From the IMG/VR virus record IMGVR_UViG_3300024239_000011, positions 144,303-208,302 of that record: 64,000 nt of DNA, one strand, 5' to 3'. The DNA comes from a virus. Of this stretch, positions 8,104 through 14,164 are shown piece by piece. The notes beneath the pieces are model-generated. The model ran no database searches and was not told where the DNA came from. It saw only the letters and a program-made list of their open reading frames with translations. Numbering within the stretch: the stretch's first letter is position 1; every line of letters begins with the position of its first letter. A program made the position numbers and the translations under genes.

Positions 8104-8697
8104 ATGAACTTCCATCGGGAAGTTGAAACCACGATTACGTTGACCCAGCACCCGCGCTGGAAATATGGATCGCTGGTCTTGCATAATAAGAACCACGAGC
8201 CGGAATGGCATCTACAACTCATCGATTATGATGGCGCCACGGGCGCCACTGGTGTCTTCACAAGCGAACAAGAAGCGATGGATAACCTTGACGGGTTCCT
8301 TGATCTGGCGCTGCGTGCGTATGATGCGAAATACGCCAAGTACCCGCACAAGTACGGCTATCCGACTATCCAACTAAAGGATGGCAAGCTGGTCATGACC
8401 CTGGAAAAGGATGAAAGGTACGATCACTATATCACTGTAGGTGACGTGGTGACGGTTCCCGGTTATACACGCCACTGGGTCGCCCTGTACGTCACCCAAA
8501 CCATGATTGATAACGAGGAATGTGATGCCAGTCGGGAAGGTCTGCATCTGTGTGGCGGTATGTGGTACGGCAACGAACCATTCTCGATCAAAAGCTACGG
8601 TAAGATGATCGAAGCCCCCGAAGATGAAAGCACTATGACTCTGATTGGGCATGCCGCTGGCTTCGATCACGAAACCCTCAGGAAAATGGTAGAATGA
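8104..8697 (+). CDS. hypothetical protein (197 aa)
   Basis: GGAG eight bases before the ATG. Mixed alpha/beta composition; residues 1-90 look like one small domain (WHLQLIDYDGATGATGVFTSEQEAMDNLDGFL), residues 100-190 another with several Cys and His. No family recognised. Its stop overlaps the ATG of a 42-residue frame, so the two are probably coupled. Confidence 0.75.
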   Translation: MNFHREVETTITLTQHPRWKYGSLVLHNKNHEPEWHLQLIDYDGATGATGVFTSEQEAMDNLDGFLDLALRAYDAKYAKYPHKYGYPTIQLKDGKLVMTLEKDERYDHYITVGDVVTVPGYTRHWVALYVTQTMIDNEECDASREGLHLCGGMWYGNEPFSIKSYGKMIEAPEDESTMTLIGHAAGFDHETLRKMVE

Positions 8698-8822
8698 TTA
8701 ATAAACGCCGTCACCCTCGATTTCCCTGTGCCAAACCCGGCACGATGTTTCGGGATAGCGACTTGCAACTAACCACCGTGGTATACCATGGTCAGTATGA
8801 CAGTGTATGGCATTCATTGTGA
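8694..8822 (+). CDS. small basic protein (42 aa), coupled
   Basis: ATG overlaps the previous stop (ATGA). The frame begins MINKRRHPRFPCAKPGTMF and stays open for 42 codons. Followed by a strong terminator at 8871. No family recognised. Confidence 0.45.
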   Translation: MINKRRHPRFPCAKPGTMFRDSDLQLTTVVYHGQYDSVWHSL

Positions 8823-8870
8823 ATTCCTGTCGGAACTATCCGACACCACGATTGACTACCTCCTGAAATG

Positions 8871-8901
8871 AAAAAAGCCGGGCTTTCGCCCGGCTTTCTT
8901 T
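8871..8901. terminator. bidirectional terminator
   Basis: AAAAAAGCCGGG stem with a CTTT-containing loop and CCCGGCTTTCTTT, between convergent genes. Confidence 0.85.
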
Positions 8902-9430
8902 ATTCCGCCAGCTTCAACATGCTGGTGATGTATCGGAACATCGGGTCAGTCTTGGTCCCGAGAACCCACCCGAAGGTGATTTGCTCTCGCATGCACAGAA
9001 CTTTGTCGCCCTGTTTCACTTCCCATACCACCTGAACCTTGGTAGGGTCGAGGAAGCGTGCCGTCTCGATATCCACGAACCAGGGATAGGTGGGGTCAAC
9101 CACGATATCCGCAACGTAGCCCATGGCTTTGGCGGCGGTGATCACCATTTCGATTTGCTTGGTGGTGGCGTCTAAAGTGGTGCAGGTATTGAAACCTTTG
9201 GCCCCATTCGCTTTACCATCTTCGATGTACAGCTTCACGTCCGGGTGGTCGGTGTACAGCAGTATTTGGTTACCGCAGTGGACGCCGTGCGCACCTACTT
9301 TACCGCCCTTCGACCCCTGACCATTCGGCTCACGCAGCGACGGTACATCAGTGGGGATCAGCCCATAGATGGTCAGGTCGCCCGGCTTGCGCGGTGCGTT
9401 AGGATCGATTTTACCAACCAGTTCAGTCAT
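8900..9430 (-). CDS. hypothetical protein (176 aa)
   Basis: Start chosen at the ATG at 9430, which has GAGGACGTG upstream. The region GKVGAHGVHCGNQILLYTDHPDV followed by helices and VVDPTYPWFVDIETARFL looks faintly like the peptidyl-tRNA hydrolase Pth2 fold (lysine-glycine helix start, later strand and Thr), but the conserved Pth2 catalytic pattern is not clear, so no function is assigned. It flanks the tRNA array, which is why the comparison was made. Confidence 0.65.
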   Translation of the reverse strand: MTELVGKIDPNAPRKPGDLTIYGLIPTDVPSLREPNGQGSKGGKVGAHGVHCGNQILLYTDHPDVKLYIEDGKANGAKGFNTCTTLDATTKQIEMVITAAKAMGYVADIVVDPTYPWFVDIETARFLDPTKVQVVWEVKQGDKVLCMREQITFGWVLGTKTDPMFRYITSMLKLAE

Positions 9431-9565
9431 AGTCACGTCCTCGACAAATTTGGTGAAATATACGACCAATCAAGGACGTTTGGCAATGGTGGATGAATCG
9501 AGTCTCGAACGCGCGTTACAAATGCCGTGATGACATCTGCACATTTCCTAACGTTCACCCGCTAT

Positions 9566-9642
9566 TGGTCGGAGTGGGCGGTTTCGAACCGCCGATCTCA
9601 TGCGCCCCATGCATGCGCGTTAGACCACTACGCTACACCCCG
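9566..9642 (-). tRNA. tRNA-Pro(GGG)
   Basis: Acceptor CGGGGTG/CACTCCG, anticodon stem CATGC/GCATG with loop ATGGGGC (anticodon GGG), T-loop TTCGAAA, A73 and encoded CCA. Anticodon arm is identical to the copy at 11618. Confidence 0.88.
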
Positions 9643-9650
9643 TTGAAGAT

Positions 9651-9727
9651 TGGTAGGAACGGCGGGGGTCGAACCCGCAGCATCACTGGTTCTACGCCAA
9701 TGTGGTCTACCGATTGCCTACGTTCCC
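9651..9727 (-). tRNA. tRNA-Leu(TAG)-like, short variable loop, G33
   Basis: Acceptor GGGAACG/CGTTCCT, Leu-type D-loop (AATCGGTAGA), 6-bp anticodon stem CATTGG/CCAGTG with loop CGTAGAA, variable region of about 5 bases, T-loop TTCGACC, A73, CCA encoded. Reading 34-36 gives TAG (Leu), but position 33 is G where U33 is nearly universal, so it may be damaged. Confidence 0.7.
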
Positions 9728-9747
9728 ATATGTGTTAAACTAATCCG

Positions 9748-10053
9748 ATGCGATTTCTACGACGACCCACCCACAACACGTTCACACGAATGCTTCAATC
9801 GGCTACGTTCGGAACCGTGAAGGGGTTGACTCATCCAGATGGCGTGTTCCTATGGGATGCCTATTATGCCGACCATTCTACGGCGGACGGGCACCTAGGG
9901 ATTGATTTGATAGCTGGATACGCCGACGAAACGGTGGCACCATTCATCATCACCCATGAATTCGATGGGGTAATTAGCATTGACGATCTATCGGTCATCC
10001 CACGGCTTCCGTTTCTGTCGAAATATCAGATCATCACCGCAGAAGAAATTTGA
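9748..10053 (+). CDS. hypothetical protein (101 aa)
   Basis: Only plus-strand frame in this part of the tRNA array with protein-like composition. Basic N-terminus (MRFLRRPTHNTF), then FGTVKGLTHPDGVFLWDAYYADH and a beta-rich C-terminal half. No clear ribosome binding site, no family recognised. Confidence 0.5.
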   Translation: MRFLRRPTHNTFTRMLQSATFGTVKGLTHPDGVFLWDAYYADHSTADGHLGIDLIAGYADETVAPFIITHEFDGVISIDDLSVIPRLPFLSKYQIITAEEI

Positions 10054-10254
10054 CGCCAGACCGACTCATAGGCACATTACGCATACCGCTCGTTTTGCCG
10101 GGTGGGGAAGGTACTTGCGATGTGGCTGTATTCCTAGGGTGAGAGCAAGCGTCTGACTAAGGGTAGTTCGGGAAGCGATTCAGTAATGGTCAATTGCCGC
10201 CACGTCGTCCCTAATTTGGGTTATCATTACCCGTAAATTACCCATCTTGCTCAT

Positions 10255-10282
10255 GAAACCCCCGGCAATTGCCGGGGGTTTC
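10255..10282. terminator. terminator-like hairpin
   Basis: GAAACCCCCGGCAATTGCCGGGGGTTTC is close to a perfect palindrome with short A- and T-tracts. It separates the 9748 gene from the permuted tRNA-like gene. The 200 bases before it (10054-10254) hold no convincing gene. Confidence 0.7.
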
Positions 10283-10289
10283 ATTTGTA

Positions 10290-10432
10290 TTGACCAGTTA
10301 AGGTGCCGTGATTTGCGTTTTCACGCCTGATCCAATTCAGGTGGCTTTACCATTCGCCCACTTCCCGGTAAATGGTCGGGAAGGGAGGATTCGAACCTCC
10401 AATTTGCTGTAATCACAACGAGTTCTGGTCAA
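10290..10432 (-). ncRNA. circularly permuted tRNA-like gene, copy 1
   Basis: Read on the minus strand, the tRNA 3' half comes first: T-arm GGAGG-TTCGAAT-CCTCC, acceptor 3' strand CTTCCCG and ACCA. After only five bases (TTTAC) the 5' half follows: acceptor 5' strand CGGGAAG, D-arm with GGTAAA, and a CCTGA/TCAGG anticodon arm with a 6-base loop ATTGGA. The ends pair with each other: TTGACCAG with CTGGTCAA, and GTTGTGATT with AATCACGGC (with G-U pairs). A GCGT-GAAA-ACGC hairpin lies after the anticodon arm. So the break is in the variable region and the acceptor end is closed. C1-G72 and A73 look proline-like. See copy 2 at 17947 for covariation. Confidence 0.75.
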
Positions 10433-10475
10433 TTCTGATAGATGACATTTATCATTTCGTATGGTACAATGCGTC

Positions 10476-10958
10476 ATGCTTGTTACGATCTTCGCGGACG
10501 CATCTTTCTGTCCGAAAACTTTCGCTGCTGGTTGGGCAGCCTGGATAAAATCCGAACGCGGCACTTATCGGGGTGATGGCGCGATGAAAACCATTGTCCC
10601 GGACAACAACCTTGCTGAACTGTATGCCGTGATTAATGCAATCAAGCTGGCATTCGTTTCGGAAGTGGCAGTAGCCGGGGATACGCTGTTGGTGGAAGCA
10701 GATAATCATCGTGCCTTGGCGATCCTAGCAAACCGAGGAAAGAACCTCACTATCCTCGAAAAGAAAGCCGCTACACTACTCAACGGATTGCGCTCAACGT
10801 ATGACTTCACCATCAAACCTAGACACGTAAAGGCGCACTGCGGGACTGCGGTACCGCGCACGTGGGTCCATGATGATTGTGACAAACGCGCTAAGGCACG
10901 AATGCAAGAAGCGCGTGAGAAATTGGTGCCCCCGACCGGATTCGAACCGGTACCTTGA
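10476..10958 (+). CDS. ribonuclease H-type protein
   Basis: 160 residues from the ATG at 10476 (an ATG five codons earlier is possible; neither has a good ribosome binding site, but TGACAT and TACAAT with a 16-bp gap lie just upstream). The RNase H acidic set is visible: FADAS (Asp 7), NNLAELYAV (Glu), VEADN (Asp) and HDDCDKRAK near the end. In T4 an RNase H removes primers; this one is the RNase HI fold type rather than the T4 FEN-type enzyme. Its last codons run into the tRNA-Leu on the other strand (10924). Confidence 0.8.
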   Translation: MLVTIFADASFCPKTFAAGWAAWIKSERGTYRGDGAMKTIVPDNNLAELYAVINAIKLAFVSEVAVAGDTLLVEADNHRALAILANRGKNLTILEKKAATLLNGLRSTYDFTIKPRHVKAHCGTAVPRTWVHDDCDKRAKARMQEAREKLVPPTGFEPVP

Positions 10959-11001
10959 CGGGATTTAAAGCCGTTGCCACTGCCAATTGCGCTACGGGGG
11001 C
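10924..11001 (-). tRNA. tRNA-Leu(TAA), short variable loop
   Basis: Acceptor GCCCCCG/CGGGGGC, D-loop AATTGGCAG (Leu-like), anticodon loop TTTAAAT (TAA) on stem ACGGC/CCCGT with a C-C mismatch at its top, variable region of 7 bases instead of a long arm, T-stem ACCGG/CCGGT, A73, CCA encoded. Confidence 0.8.
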
Positions 11002-11006
11002 GAAAA

Positions 11007-11014
11007 ACTAAATA
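11007..11014 (+). promoter_or_regulatory. T4-type late promoter box
   Basis: ACTAAATA, 5 bp before the ATG at 11020. Confidence 0.4.
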
Positions 11015-11019
11015 GAGTC

Positions 11020-11217
11020 ATGAACTACGACATCAACTCCGGTATTGGTAATTGGATGAAGAAGCGCGAGACGCACCTTCACAATCACTTTGGCGATCAA
11101 TGGCGCAATACCCTTTGTCGCCGGGTCCACCAGAGCTTGAAGCAAGGCATCCGGACAAGAAACGCATTTCGGCAGCGTGTTCTTAAGGCGCTTTTGCAGC
11201 ACCTTAAAGGAAGATGA
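11020..11217 (+). CDS. small basic protein (65 aa)
   Basis: Starts at the ATG at 11020, directly after an ACTAAATA box. Very basic (Arg, Lys, His), helical, with NHFGDQWRNTLCRRVHQSLKQ in the middle; nucleic-acid binding is possible. No family recognised. Confidence 0.6.
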   Translation: MNYDINSGIGNWMKKRETHLHNHFGDQWRNTLCRRVHQSLKQGIRTRNAFRQRVLKALLQHLKGR

Positions 11218-11263
11218 CAACAAGCATCCCATCCGCTATATTGGATGGATTGGAGTTTGTGTC

Positions 11264-11467
11264 ATGCTTAAGAAACATCGCGAATACCTGAAGATTGCAG
11301 AACCGATACTCAAGGAAGCGCACATTCCAGTGATAACCTGTAATGGAGGTCGTCACGTTGCGCTGATGATAAATGGGCATCGGGTTCCCATGTCCGGGTC
11401 ATCCCCGGATAAATTCGCCGCTGATCTTCGTAGGATCATCCAACGCGGCAGGAATGAGGGGAAGTAG
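11264..11467 (+). CDS. HicA-like small protein
   Basis: 67 residues from the ATG at 11264. The pattern GGRHVALMINGHRVPMSGSSPDKFAADLRRII matches the small dsRBD-like fold of HicA and related phage proteins (basic strand pair followed by SPsD and an Arg-rich helix). HicA toxins cleave mRNA and use a His in this region (GRH here). No HicB-like antitoxin is adjacent, so a toxin role is not supported by context. Confidence 0.55.
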   Translation: MLKKHREYLKIAEPILKEAHIPVITCNGGRHVALMINGHRVPMSGSSPDKFAADLRRIIQRGRNEGK

Positions 11468-11528
11468 AGGCATCGAACCTCGCACCTTGCGGTGCCCCTG
11501 TGCCGCTCACCAATACGGTAGCCCTTCC
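11460..11528 (-). pseudogene. tRNA-Ser remnant without anticodon arm
   Basis: Acceptor GGAAGGG, D-arm (CTACCG...CGG), a variable-arm hairpin GGCACC-GCAA-GGTGC and T-loop TTCGATG resemble the tRNA-Ser(GGA) at 13527, but the whole anticodon arm is missing and CCA is not encoded. It overlaps the 3' end of the HicA-like gene. Confidence 0.55.
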
Positions 11529-11534
11529 ATGAAA

Positions 11535-11611
11535 TGGTTCCGGGGAGAGGATTCGAACCTCAAACTTTCCTGATTCAAAGTCAGGCGGCCAGACCAACCA
11601 GCTACCCCGGA
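11535..11611 (-). tRNA. tRNA-Gln(TTG)
   Basis: Acceptor TCCGGGG/CCCCGGA, anticodon stem CCTGA/TCAGG with loop CTTTGAA (TTG), short variable loop, T-loop TTCGAAT, CCA encoded. U1-A72 fits Gln; discriminator is A rather than the usual G73. Confidence 0.9.
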
Positions 11612-11617
11612 TTAAAA

Positions 11618-11692
11618 TGGTCGGAGTGACAGGATTTGAACCTGCGACCTCATGCGCCCCATGCATGCGCGCTTCCACTGCGCTACACCCCG
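11618..11692 (-). tRNA. tRNA-Pro(GGG), second copy
   Basis: Acceptor CGGGGTG/CACTCCG, anticodon loop ATGGGGC (GGG), T-loop TTCAAAT, A73, CCA encoded. Starts 4 bp after the stop codon of the PD-(D/E)XK endonuclease gene. Confidence 0.9.
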
Positions 11693-11696
11693 TTAA

Positions 11697-12353
11697 TCAC
11701 CAAATCAAATCCTCGACAAAATTCATACCGGATTTCAACCCATTCTTTGGTGGATTGTATCTAACCGTGAATGTGGTTTTTCCCAGGCAACTATCTGGAA
11801 GTCTTATTACTTTGTCTATTAACGGCAAATACACCAAAATAAGATCAATTTCTGCCGCAGAATACGTCAAAACTTTTCCATTTCCATGATCAGACACAAG
11901 GTTGATTACTATACTTCCCTGTGCTTTATCAGATTTTCCGTTTGCGTATTTTACCTGAACTCGCTTTAGTTTCTCGCCATCGTCAAGCACAAAATCATAA
12001 CGAACATCGGTAGTTGGCTTACTCAATACATACCCAAGTTCAGCAGCACGTATTTGGATTTTCAACGCCGCAATTTCACCACGCAAATTAGTGGTAAGGT
12101 TTTCATGCAACGCCTTATGCTCGATCAAACCATATTGTTCGCATCGACGCTGAAAATCATCTGCATTTTTCTTATTCACCGCACGAGCATTTTCTTGCAA
12201 ACGAGATTTTAGAATTTCAGCCTGCAATGGATAATCGCGAAGCCAATAACTTGCTGTGCTTTTCGACACATTCAGTTCGGCGGATATTTCTGCCAGTGAT
12301 TTATTCTGTTTACGTAATTCTATTGCTTTTTCTCGTTCCGTTATTTTTGTCAT
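11697..12353 (-). CDS. HTH plus PD-(D/E)XK homing-type endonuclease
   Basis: 218 residues. Residues about 1-40 form a helix-turn-helix (KSLAEISAELNVSKSTASYWLRDYP) like the one in the LAGLIDADG protein at 3035. The C-terminal half has E near 107, DVRYDFVLDDGEKLKRVQVKYA (about 117-138), i.e. the Glu, Asp and Gln-x-Lys of a PD-(D/E)XK nuclease core. The gene is free-standing and, like 3035, ends directly before a tRNA-Pro. Inference: a homing endonuclease that uses the tRNA-Pro region as its insertion niche. Confidence 0.75.
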   Translation of the reverse strand: MTKITEREKAIELRKQNKSLAEISAELNVSKSTASYWLRDYPLQAEILKSRLQENARAVNKKNADDFQRRCEQYGLIEHKALHENLTTNLRGEIAALKIQIRAAELGYVLSKPTTDVRYDFVLDDGEKLKRVQVKYANGKSDKAQGSIVINLVSDHGNGKVLTYSAAEIDLILVYLPLIDKVIRLPDSCLGKTTFTVRYNPPKNGLKSGMNFVEDLIW

Positions 12354-12421
12354 TTTCGAACCCTTGACCTATTACTGGTTATATTTAGGTCAAGGGTTCG
12401 AAAATTATATCGGATGTTATT

Positions 12422-12515
12422 TGGCGGAAGACGGAGGTCTTGATCCCCAACCGCAGGGTCACTGCGATCACACTCCTTAGCAGGGAGGTCTAGGCACTCG
12501 CCTAGTTCATCTTCC
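12422..12515 (-). tRNA. tRNA-Ser(GCT), 8+4 allo-tRNA-like fold
   Basis: Acceptor is 8 bp (GGAAGATG/CGTCTTCC), T-stem 4 bp (GGGG/CCTC), G73 and CCA encoded. The D-arm is a 6-bp stem with a 4-base loop (CTAGGC-GAGT-GCCTAG), as in tRNA-Sec. Anticodon loop CTGCTAA gives GCT. Long variable arm present. T-loop ATCAAGA lacks T54. This matches the described 8/4 allo-tRNA class. Confidence 0.75.
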
Positions 12516-12520
12516 AAAAA

Positions 12521-12606
12521 TGGTTCCGGGAGTAGGAGTCGAACCTACACAGGGCGTTCGCCCCCGCATTCAAAGTGCGGTGTCCTACCAATTAGACGAT
12601 CCCGGA
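12521..12606 (-). tRNA. tRNA-Gln(TTG) with long variable arm
   Basis: Acceptor TCCGGGA/TCCCGGA, Gln/Glu-type D-arm (TCGTCTAATTGGTAGGAC), anticodon stem CCGCA/TGCGG with loop CTTTGAA (TTG), then a variable region of about 15 bases that can form GGGCG-AAC-GCCC, T-loop TTCGACT, A73, CCA encoded. A long variable arm is unusual for Gln. Confidence 0.85.
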
Positions 12607-12611
12607 TCAAT

Positions 12612-12698
12612 TGGCGGAAAGCGGGGTACTCGAAACCCAGACCACGAGGGTCCACATCGCTTAGCAGGCGAGTCCGTGCCCTGCACGGTTCACTTTCC
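12612..12698 (-). tRNA. tRNA-Ser(GCT), 8+4 allo-tRNA-like fold, second copy
   Basis: Acceptor 8 bp (GGAAAGTG/CGCTTTCC), T-stem 4 bp (GGGT/ACCC) with normal loop TTCGAGT, D-arm CCGTGC-AGG-GCACGG (6 bp, minimal loop), anticodon loop CTGCTAA (GCT), long variable arm, G73, CCA encoded. Confidence 0.78.
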
Positions 12699-12710
12699 AT
12701 GTGAATTGAG

Positions 12711-12774
12711 TGGTCTGCTGCGCACCGTTCTTCTGTTCGGCGTCTTTGCACATGGGCGCGACCCATGACAGCAG
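12711..12774 (-). ncRNA. tRNA-like RNA without anticodon arm
   Basis: On the minus strand CTGCTG pairs with CAGCAG and is followed by A and CCA. Inside are two hairpins, ATGGG-TCGCG-CCCAT and CGCCG/CGGTG with a 10-base loop, but no anticodon arm. It lies between a tRNA-Ser and the end of the HisRS-like gene. It may be a remnant or a small tRNA mimic. Confidence 0.4.
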
Positions 12775-12783
12775 AAATTGTGG

Positions 12784-13408
12784 CTATTTCAGCGCCAATC
12801 GCAGCCGATCAACACCGATAGCCCAACCAATACCTTCAGCGTAGCGTCCGCCACCAGCAACCTGTTTCTGGGCACCAAGCGAGGAAACCTCCACCTCGAA
12901 CCCATCTTCGACGTAGTACGTCAGCCCACGTTTCACCGATTCCACGAAGGTGTATTCGACCGGCAACGCATCGAGGCATCGCCGCAACAACTCCGTGACT
13001 TCTTCCGTGTCCGCTGGACCAGACCCGCCGAGCAGTTCGACCCCAAACTGAGTGAACTCGCGGTACCTTCCCGCTTGGGGGCGCTCGTAGCGATAGCACC
13101 GGTTACAATAGAACAGGCGCATCGGCTTTTTAGGCTTGATCTTGCTCCATTGGTCCCGATATAGCTCCTGAACCAAGCCAGTCACTTCCGGGATCAAACA
13201 GACTGGGCGATTGCCCTTATCGTTGAAAGCCCACATCTGGTTTACGATCTCGGGACCAGCCTTATCGATGAAGGTTTGCTGTTCCCAGATTTCCGGAAGA
13301 ATTACTTCCTCGAAACCAGCTTCAGTGAACTACCCTCCGAACAGTATCGATGATCATGCGGTATTGACGAGCGTCATCGCCCATCAGGACTTGTGTGCCT
13401 CGCAACAT
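12784..13408 (-). CDS. compact HisRS-like catalytic core, interrupted by a +1 frame break
   Basis: Two frames join to one class II synthetase core of about 207 residues. The first frame begins MLRGTQVLMGDDARQYR (ATG 13408, AAAGG upstream) and stops at TGA (13322-13324) after ..RRVVH. The +1 frame continues EAGFEEVILPEIWEQ, then motif 2 region CYRYERPQAGRYREFTQFGVE, the HisA block KRGLTYYV, and AGGGRYAEGIGWAIGVDRLRLAL (HisA2 and motif 3). The insertion domain and the C-terminal anticodon-binding domain of normal HisRS (about 420 residues) are absent. The tRNA-His at 13434 lies 26 bp upstream in the same direction. The break has a GGAGGG element before CAC-TGA. It could be programmed frameshifting, a mutation, or a sequencing error. 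Confidence 0.75.
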
Positions 13409-13433
13409 TGTCTTGCCTTTCGTTTGCGTAGTT

Positions 13434-13510
13434 TGGGGTGGCTGACGGGGTACGATCCCGCAACCTTCGCAGTCACAGTGCGACGCTCTACCAATTGAGC
13501 TACAGCCACC
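13434..13510 (-). tRNA. tRNA-His(GTG)
   Basis: Extra G(-1) opposite C73, acceptor GTGGCTG/CAGCCAC, anticodon stem TCGCA/TGCGA with loop CTGTGAC (GTG), CCA encoded: canonical His identity. T-loop is ATCGTAC, so T54 and A58 are swapped to A54 and T58. Directly upstream of the HisRS-like gene. Confidence 0.9.
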
Positions 13511-13526
13511 ACAGAAATTAAAGAAT

Positions 13527-13619
13527 TGGCGGAAGGGAAGGGACTCGAACCCCCAAACCCCCTTGCGGAGATCAAACACCTTTCCAAGGTGCGCTGTTCG
13601 CCAGTACAGTAGCCCTTCC
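13527..13619 (-). tRNA. tRNA-Ser(GGA)
   Basis: Conventional type II serine tRNA: acceptor GGAAGGG/CCCTTCC, anticodon stem GCACC/GGTGT with loop TTGGAAA (GGA), long variable arm, T-loop TTCGAGT, G73, CCA encoded. Confidence 0.9.
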
Positions 13620-13644
13620 ATGGTAACTATTGTTACCATTTAAT

Positions 13645-13721
13645 TGGTCGGTGTGGAGGGACTTGAACCCCCATGATAACCTGTCCCCGAGACAGGTGGC
13701 TTACCATTGGCCCACACACCG
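13645..13721 (-). tRNA. tRNA-Pro(CGG)
   Basis: Acceptor CGGTGTG/CACACCG, anticodon stem CCTGT/ACAGG with loop CTCGGGG (CGG), T-loop TTCAAGT, A73, CCA encoded. Confidence 0.92.
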
Positions 13722-13723
13722 GT

Positions 13724-13814
13724 TGGCGGAAATTGATGGCATCGAACCATTGACCCTACTTAGGTGTCACCATCGTTTTCAAGACGATTTAGGGAGCCAA
13801 CCCTGGCAATTTCC
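13724..13814 (-). tRNA. tRNA-Ser(TGA), 8+4 fold
   Basis: Acceptor 8 bp (GGAAATTG/CAATTTCC), T-stem 4 bp (ATGG/CCAT), D-arm AGGG-TTGGCT-CCCT with a short loop, anticodon stem ATCGT/ACGAT with loop CTTGAAA (TGA), variable region of about 20 bases, G73, CCA encoded. Sister of 17439 and 17544. Confidence 0.85.
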
Positions 13815-13822
13815 ATTGAAGT

Positions 13823-13870
13823 TGGTGCGGCGGACAGAGATCGACCCTGCACTACCAAATTCCAACAGTA
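13823..13870 (-). pseudogene. tRNA 3'-half fragment
   Basis: Ends GTCCGCCGCACCA with a weak T-arm (CAGGG, TCGATC) but no matching 5' acceptor strand before the neighbouring tRNA-Pro. Best read as a remnant. Confidence 0.35.
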
Positions 13871-13949
13871 TGGTCGGCGCGGCGAGATTCGAACTCGCGA
13901 TCTCGTGTTCCCGAAACACGCGGGGACGACCAGACTCCCCTACGCACCG
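13871..13949 (-). tRNA. tRNA-Pro(CGG), second copy
   Basis: Acceptor CGGTGCG/CGCGCCG (one G-U), D-arm GGGGAGTCTGGTCGTCCCC, anticodon stem CGTGT/ACACG with loop TTCGGGA (CGG), T-loop TTCGAAT, A73, CCA encoded. Sequence differs from the copy at 13645. Confidence 0.9.
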
Positions 13950-14042
13950 TTACCTGTTGACAAGGCACCACGAGGTGCCTACACGTTGAAAATCTCGGCA
14001 CCAGGGCTTCGGCGCCCTTATTTGGTGGGAAGTCCCATGAAA

Positions 14043-14109
14043 TGGTGCGGTCGAGGGGACTTGCCATGCGTGTCTGAGACGCACCTGTATACCATTCCAG
14101 CACGACCGC
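14043..14109 (-). pseudogene. degenerate tRNA-Leu(CAG)
   Basis: Acceptor GCGGTCG/CGACCGC, Leu-type D-arm and anticodon stem TGCGT/ACGCA with loop CTCAGAC (CAG) are intact, A73 and CCA are encoded. The long variable arm and the 5' strand of the T-stem are missing (only TGGCAAGT remains before CCCCT), giving 67 bases. Compare the intact tRNA-Leu(GAG) at 14539. Confidence 0.65.
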
Positions 14110-14111
14110 GA

Positions 14112-14140
14112 TTGACTTAATGAATTACTTGGTGTATAGT
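14112..14140 (+). promoter_or_regulatory. sigma70-type promoter
   Basis: TTGACT, 17 bp, TATAGT; 25 bp before the ATG at 14165. Confidence 0.75.
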
Positions 14141-14164
14141 ATTGGTTCAACGGGAGAGCAGCCC

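Noticed and set aside
8900-9430. Peptidyl-tRNA hydrolase (Pth2) assignment
   Set aside because: Only a weak resemblance in helix and strand order; the conserved Pth2 catalytic residues are not clear.
13960-14035. Hairpin-rich stretch between tRNA-Pro(CGG) and the Leu remnant (GGCACC-ACGA-GGTGCC and GGGC-TTCGGC-GCCC)
   Set aside because: No tRNA features or T-tract; could be processing or terminator hairpins, but nothing decides it.
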